Shown: one piece after another, positions 54,494 through 57,518 of the stretch | Layout of the letters: every line of letters starts with the position of its first letter | How positions within the stretch are numbered: position 1 is the first letter of the stretch | Origin: Pseudoalteromonas sp. P1-9 | GTDB taxonomy: Bacteria; Pseudomonadota; Gammaproteobacteria; Enterobacterales; Alteromonadaceae | Assembly (NCBI RefSeq): GCF_001399975.1 | Contig: NZ_LKBD01000034.1 | Coordinates: 1-57,518, forward strand | Reading direction: 5' to 3' | DNA length: 57,518 nt | Translations under genes and position numbers: made by a program | Notes under the pieces: generated by a model | Databases searched by the model: none | Told to the model about the DNA's origin: nothing | Seen by the model: the letters and a program-made list of their open reading frames with translations, nothing else

Positions 54494-55679
54494 TAGTTTT
54501 AAAGTGGGTGTCTTTGTTAATGGCTTTTTGTTAATGGCTACTCCTAAGCGACAAGTTAAAGTGATCCAGCCGATTGAAGCAGGCTCTGTAACTGCAATTC
54601 ATGTTACTGAAGGGCAAAAGGTCAAAAAAGGACTATTATTGATTGAGCTTGACCCTGCCATAACCCAAGCTGAAAGCAATCGATTAAAAAACGAAATAAA
54701 CGAACTAGATGTTCAGCTTAATCGCAATAAAGCTCTATTATCCCTTGTTAAAAATAAACAAACATTTGCAACAATAAATACCTCAAGTTTAACACCAGAA
54801 CACTTAACTCTATTACAAAATGAATTCGCACAATATCAACAACAACAAAGCAAACTCGCAAACGAGCTAGAACGGTTAACAGCAGAACTATTAGCAACCG
54901 AGCTTCGTGAAACGCAAATCAAAACAACCTTGCCTCTTTTGCAAGAACGGGCGACATCACTCGAAACGCTGCAAAAAAACAAATTAGTTTCGCGTGACCA
55001 ATTTTTAGCTATCAAACAGGAAGCGCTCGAACTAGAGCATGAAATGCTTATTCAAACAGCAAATGTGAAGCAGCTTAATGTCGCGATAAAAGGAGCTGAG
55101 CAACAACTGACTTTGCTAAAACAAGAGTTAATAACAACCACTCAAGGTCAAGTCACAGAGGCGTTACGGCAAAAAAATGCGCTTCATCAAGAGCTAATTA
55201 AAAGTGAGTTTTTACAGCAAAAAACTAAGTTGCTTGCCCCAACAGCAGGCACGGTTGAAAATTTAATGATTACAACCATTGGTGCAGTAGTCACGCCAGC
55301 GCAAGAACTTATGCAAATTGTACCAAAAGACTCAGAGCTCATTGTTGAAGCTGGGTTACTTAATAAAGACATTGGCTTTACTTATACCGGGCAATCAGTC
55401 GAGGTAAAAATTGAAAGTTTTCCATTCACCCGTTATGGCGTGATTGAAGGTGAGGTGATTGATGTATCAACCGACACCATTGAGCATGAACAATTAGGTC
55501 TTATTTTTCCTATAAAAGTGGCGTTACAAGCACAAACCATTAATGTAGATGGTCGTACAGTGCCACTTAGCGCAGGCATGATAGTGTCTGCAGAGGTAAA
55601 AACGGGAAAACGAAGAATCATTGAATTTTTATTATCACCTATTGTTCAACATATGGATGAAGGGATTAGGGAAAGATAG
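54474..55679 (+). CDS. HlyD-type secretion adaptor, apparently 5'-truncated
   Basis: A 401-residue protein matching the HlyD family of type I secretion: lipoyl half IQPIEAGSVTAIHVTEGQKVKKG, a long coiled-coil hairpin (about 80-240), second half LLAPTAGTVENL, and a beta domain. Normal members have a cytoplasmic part and a membrane anchor of about 60 residues before the first lipoyl half. Here only about 20 unrelated residues precede it (homology begins near residue 21), so the anchor is missing. The frame starts inside the deacetylase gene. It may be a truncated, non-functional relic joined by rearrangement. No ABC transporter or substrate gene for type I secretion is adjacent. Confidence 0.75.
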   Translation: MVKISNDSFKVGVFVNGFLLMATPKRQVKVIQPIEAGSVTAIHVTEGQKVKKGLLLIELDPAITQAESNRLKNEINELDVQLNRNKALLSLVKNKQTFATINTSSLTPEHLTLLQNEFAQYQQQQSKLANELERLTAELLATELRETQIKTTLPLLQERATSLETLQKNKLVSRDQFLAIKQEALELEHEMLIQTANVKQLNVAIKGAEQQLTLLKQELITTTQGQVTEALRQKNALHQELIKSEFLQQKTKLLAPTAGTVENLMITTIGAVVTPAQELMQIVPKDSELIVEAGLLNKDIGFTYTGQSVEVKIESFPFTRYGVIEGEVIDVSTDTIEHEQLGLIFPIKVALQAQTINVDGRTVPLSAGMIVSAEVKTGKRRIIEFLLSPIVQHMDEGIRER

Positions 55680-55683
55680 ATAT

Positions 55684-56025
55684 ATGAGAAAAAACATAGA
55701 TTTGTATTTGTTTATTATTGTGCTCTTACCGTTTGCTTTTGCTGGGCTTCTCATCAATAAACAAGACTTGCCCATTAGGGAAAGATATGTGGTGTTTGAA
55801 TCATACGAATATGTCGGAAGGAGACATGGGTTTCAATTTAGAGCTTTTGAAGAAAAAACGCTGCATACGTGGTACACAACAAAAATCGAAGCAATTCAGT
55901 ATTTGAAGCCAGGCCAAAAAGTTCGAATTAAAAGCAAAGAATGCAATGAAAAGGGTGGATGTGGGAGAATAATCTCATTACATGATGGAAAAAATTATTT
56001 AATTAAGGAACAGAATAATGACTAG
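55684..56025 (+). CDS. Hypothetical membrane-anchored protein (113 aa)
   Basis: An N-terminal hydrophobic segment (LFIIVLLPFAFAGLL) after a basic start, then a small, mainly beta-strand soluble part with two Cys in CNEKGGC. No family is recognised. The frame extends to 55621, but the ATG at 55684 lies 4 bases after the adaptor stop and gives the usual signal-anchor shape. Its end overlaps the next gene by 8 bases, so the three genes are one unit. A role as immunity or accessory protein is possible from context only. Confidence 0.6.
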   Translation: MRKNIDLYLFIIVLLPFAFAGLLINKQDLPIRERYVVFESYEYVGRRHGFQFRAFEEKTLHTWYTTKIEAIQYLKPGQKVRIKSKECNEKGGCGRIISLHDGKNYLIKEQNND

Positions 56026-56545
56026 GTTAAAATCTGATGAAGAACTTTACCGACGACTTTATATAAAGCTTGGTGAAGTAATTAATGGTGAAATCACCGT
56101 ACATCAAGCTATGTCAGACATGGAAGGAGACTATAAAAAATATAAAAGCGGCGATTTTGGTGCTGTAGACTTAATCGGCCTATCTGGTACGCTTTCGAGT
56201 TTAGCTAGCCTATTTGTTTCGCTAGCAAAATCTAATGCAGCACTGTCAGGTATATCCTTATTTTCGGATATTACAAAAGTTAGTGACAAGTTGAACAAAG
56301 GAGAGAAAGTAACTGACGCGGATTTATATAAACTAGCTGCTGGTACGGCAGGAGTTATAGGTGCTATTGCTGCTATTGCAAATCCTGTTGGTTTGGCAGC
56401 GCTGGGAGCTCTAGGGCTTTCTATGCTGTTTGGTGCAGGTGCGCTTTATGAAGACACTCATGGCAACGGAAGCTCCGATATTTTAGACTTGTTTGAAGGT
56501 GCTATCAATAATAATTACAAAGACACCCACTCTAATTTGATTTAG
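56018..56545 (+). CDS. Hypothetical protein with glycine-zipper-like segment (175 aa)
   Basis: A charged helical N-terminus (about 1-50) is followed by two hydrophobic Gly/Ala/Ser-rich stretches, near 52-85 and 105-140. The second (AAGTAGVIGAIAAIANPVG then LAALGALGLSMLFGAG) has GxxxG/AxxxA spacing like glycine-zipper toxins and bacteriocins. No signal peptide. An AAGGAA site precedes the ATG. It is last of the HlyD-like operon and is followed by a terminator. Membrane insertion is likely; export or toxicity is only a guess from the HlyD neighbour. Confidence 0.6.
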   Translation: MTRLKSDEELYRRLYIKLGEVINGEITVHQAMSDMEGDYKKYKSGDFGAVDLIGLSGTLSSLASLFVSLAKSNAALSGISLFSDITKVSDKLNKGEKVTDADLYKLAAGTAGVIGAIAAIANPVGLAALGALGLSMLFGAGALYEDTHGNGSSDILDLFEGAINNNYKDTHSNLI

Positions 56546-56558
56546 TTTGGGTGTTTTT
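56523..56558 (+). terminator. Terminator of the HlyD-like operon
   Basis: ACACCCA (56523-56529) pairs with TGGGTGT (56548-56554), followed by TTTTC. The 5' arm lies inside the end of the 175-residue gene. Confidence 0.8.
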
Positions 56559-56578
56559 CTATGTTTAGGTTAGGTAAC

Positions 56579-56598
56579 ACTTCTTAAGGATGAGAAGT
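56579..56598 (+). repeat. Short hairpin before the transposase gene
   Basis: ACTTCT pairs with AGAAGT across TAAGGATG. It overlaps the ribosome binding region of the transposase. REP-type transposases often have palindromes beside them, so this may be a REP half, but the stem is short. Confidence 0.3.
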
Positions 56599-56601
56599 TC
56601 T

Positions 56602-57518
56602 ATGGCGGTTCCAAGAAAACAACAAATCAGTCTGATTGATACTCCCTATTACCATTGTATTTCACGTTGTGTACGCCGCGCTTTTTTATGCGGTGAAGAT
56701 AAAAGCACTGGGCAATCGTTTGAGCATCGAAGAGCTTGGGTCGAAGAAAAATTACTCGCACTGAGCAAGGTGTTTTGTATAGATGTGTGTGCGTATGCAG
56801 TAATGAGTAACCATACTCATGTTGTCTTATGTGTGGATGAGAAGAAAGCGAAACGATTAAAACAGAAAGCCGTTATTATTCGTTGGCACAAGTTATTTAA
56901 AGGCAATTTGCTCACACAAAAATACCTATCGGGTAAGCCCCTAAATCCAGCTGAAGAAAACACGTTAGATGAAATGACTAAAGTGCTTCGAAATCGTTTA
57001 AAAGACATCAGTTGGTTTATGCGTGTACTCGTTGAAGACATCGCTCGCAAAGCGAACTTTGAAGAGAACTGCACAGGTCGCTTCTGGGAAGGGCGGTTTA
57101 AATCTCAAGCACTCCTTGATGAAGCAGCACTTGCAGCCTGTATGGCGTATGTTGACTTAAACCCAATAAGAGCAAAAATAGCAAACACACCAGAAAAATC
57201 AGATTACACCAGCATTCAACAACGCATTAACGCAGCTCTTAAAGGCACTCAACCCAAAGCGCTGCTTAAGTTTGAAGGTAACCCACGCAAGCATATGCCA
57301 AAAAACTTACCGTTCGAACTCAAAAGCTATATTGAACTCGTTGAGTTAACAGGACGTATTATTCGCGAGGATCAGCGCGGCGCTATTTCAGCGAACGAAC
57401 TTCCAATTTTAACTCGCTTAGGCATATCACCTGAAAATTGGCTTAAGCTCACCACGCAATTTACCAAATCATTTCATGGTGCTGTTGGAAAACCAGACAA
57501 TATGATTGAATATTGTGA
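56602..57518 (+). CDS. Y1/REP-associated tyrosine transposase (partial, runs off the window)
   Basis: At least 305 residues, open to the last base of the window. It resembles the IS200/REP (RAYT-like) tyrosine transposases: the HUH metal motif His71-x-His73 (MSNHTHVVL), the catalytic Tyr183 in AYVDLNPIRA, and the GRFWEGRFKSQALLDEAAL stretch before it. It starts at an ATG with AAGGATG ahead. The C-terminal extension after 200 is typical of the marine gammaproteobacterial group. It marks the accessory nature of the right end and could mobilise small palindromic elements; a link to the repeat at 54-197 is untested. Confidence 0.88.
   Translation, partial: MAVPRKQQISLIDTPYYHCISRCVRRAFLCGEDKSTGQSFEHRRAWVEEKLLALSKVFCIDVCAYAVMSNHTHVVLCVDEKKAKRLKQKAVIIRWHKLFKGNLLTQKYLSGKPLNPAEENTLDEMTKVLRNRLKDISWFMRVLVEDIARKANFEENCTGRFWEGRFKSQALLDEAALAACMAYVDLNPIRAKIANTPEKSDYTSIQQRINAALKGTQPKALLKFEGNPRKHMPKNLPFELKSYIELVELTGRIIREDQRGAISANELPILTRLGISPENWLKLTTQFTKSFHGAVGKPDNMIEYC

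Overview
The window looks like chromosome of an AT-rich marine gammaproteobacterium, most likely in or near Pseudoalteromonas (order Alteromonadales). This is inferred from protein character only: an E. coli-type CydA with a long Q-loop, HdfR-like LysR regulators, a MaoP-family protein, H-NOX signalling and many c-di-GMP and histidine-kinase genes. No 16S or other taxonomic marker is present. No tRNA, rRNA or CRISPR array was seen.

Layout. 1-258: an inverted-repeat, MITE-like element. 259-6162: a hybrid histidine kinase, then a nitric-oxide module made of H-NOX and its kinase, divergent from a receiver/degenerate HD-GYP protein. 6441-10597: an RND efflux pump and its adaptor. 10650-16900: an AEC transporter, then a palindrome-rich promoter region ahead of an AblB-like acetyltransferase and a GlnD-like protein with a decayed HD domain, with an EctR/CosR-like MarR regulator convergent to them, and a DUF2391 membrane protein. 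17041-21010: a three-gene signalling operon whose sensor carries an ethylene-receptor-type membrane domain with every copper/ethylene residue in place; the downstream proteins are a single-domain receiver and a receiver-GGDEF cyclase. 21139-28451: small proteins, a MaoP homologue without an ordinary start codon, two HdfR-like LysR regulators, mscS-zntB and a rimK/desuccinylase/rimB operon. 28644-30922: a frameshifted diguanylate cyclase and a soluble chemoreceptor with a zinc-binding CZB domain.

30982-39918 is the cytochrome bd locus, cydA-cydB-cydX-cydD-cydC followed by an unknown gene and a DUF3365 haem protein. It is divergent from a sigma-54 activator with a Cys-rich PAS domain, and a plausible -24/-12 promoter sits just before cydA. 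39974-41157 is a tryptophanyl-tRNA synthetase preceded by a leader peptide with tandem Trp codons and a hairpin that hides its ribosome binding site. 41470-53473 is a complete glycogen operon: a CBM48 protein, malQ, glgB, glgX, glgP, glgC, glgA, closed by a strong terminator. 53558-57518 is accessory: a polysaccharide deacetylase, a 5'-truncated HlyD-type adaptor, two small unknown proteins (one with a glycine-zipper-like segment) and a Y1/REP-type transposase running off the window end.

The common theme is sensing of small diffusible ligands and redox state (NO, possibly ethylene, oxygen, zinc/oxidants) feeding phosphorelays, c-di-GMP output and respiration, next to carbon storage. The best candidates for new biology are the ethylene-receptor-like operon, the trpS leader, the AblB/GlnD-like operon with its operators, and the sigma-54 control of cytochrome bd.
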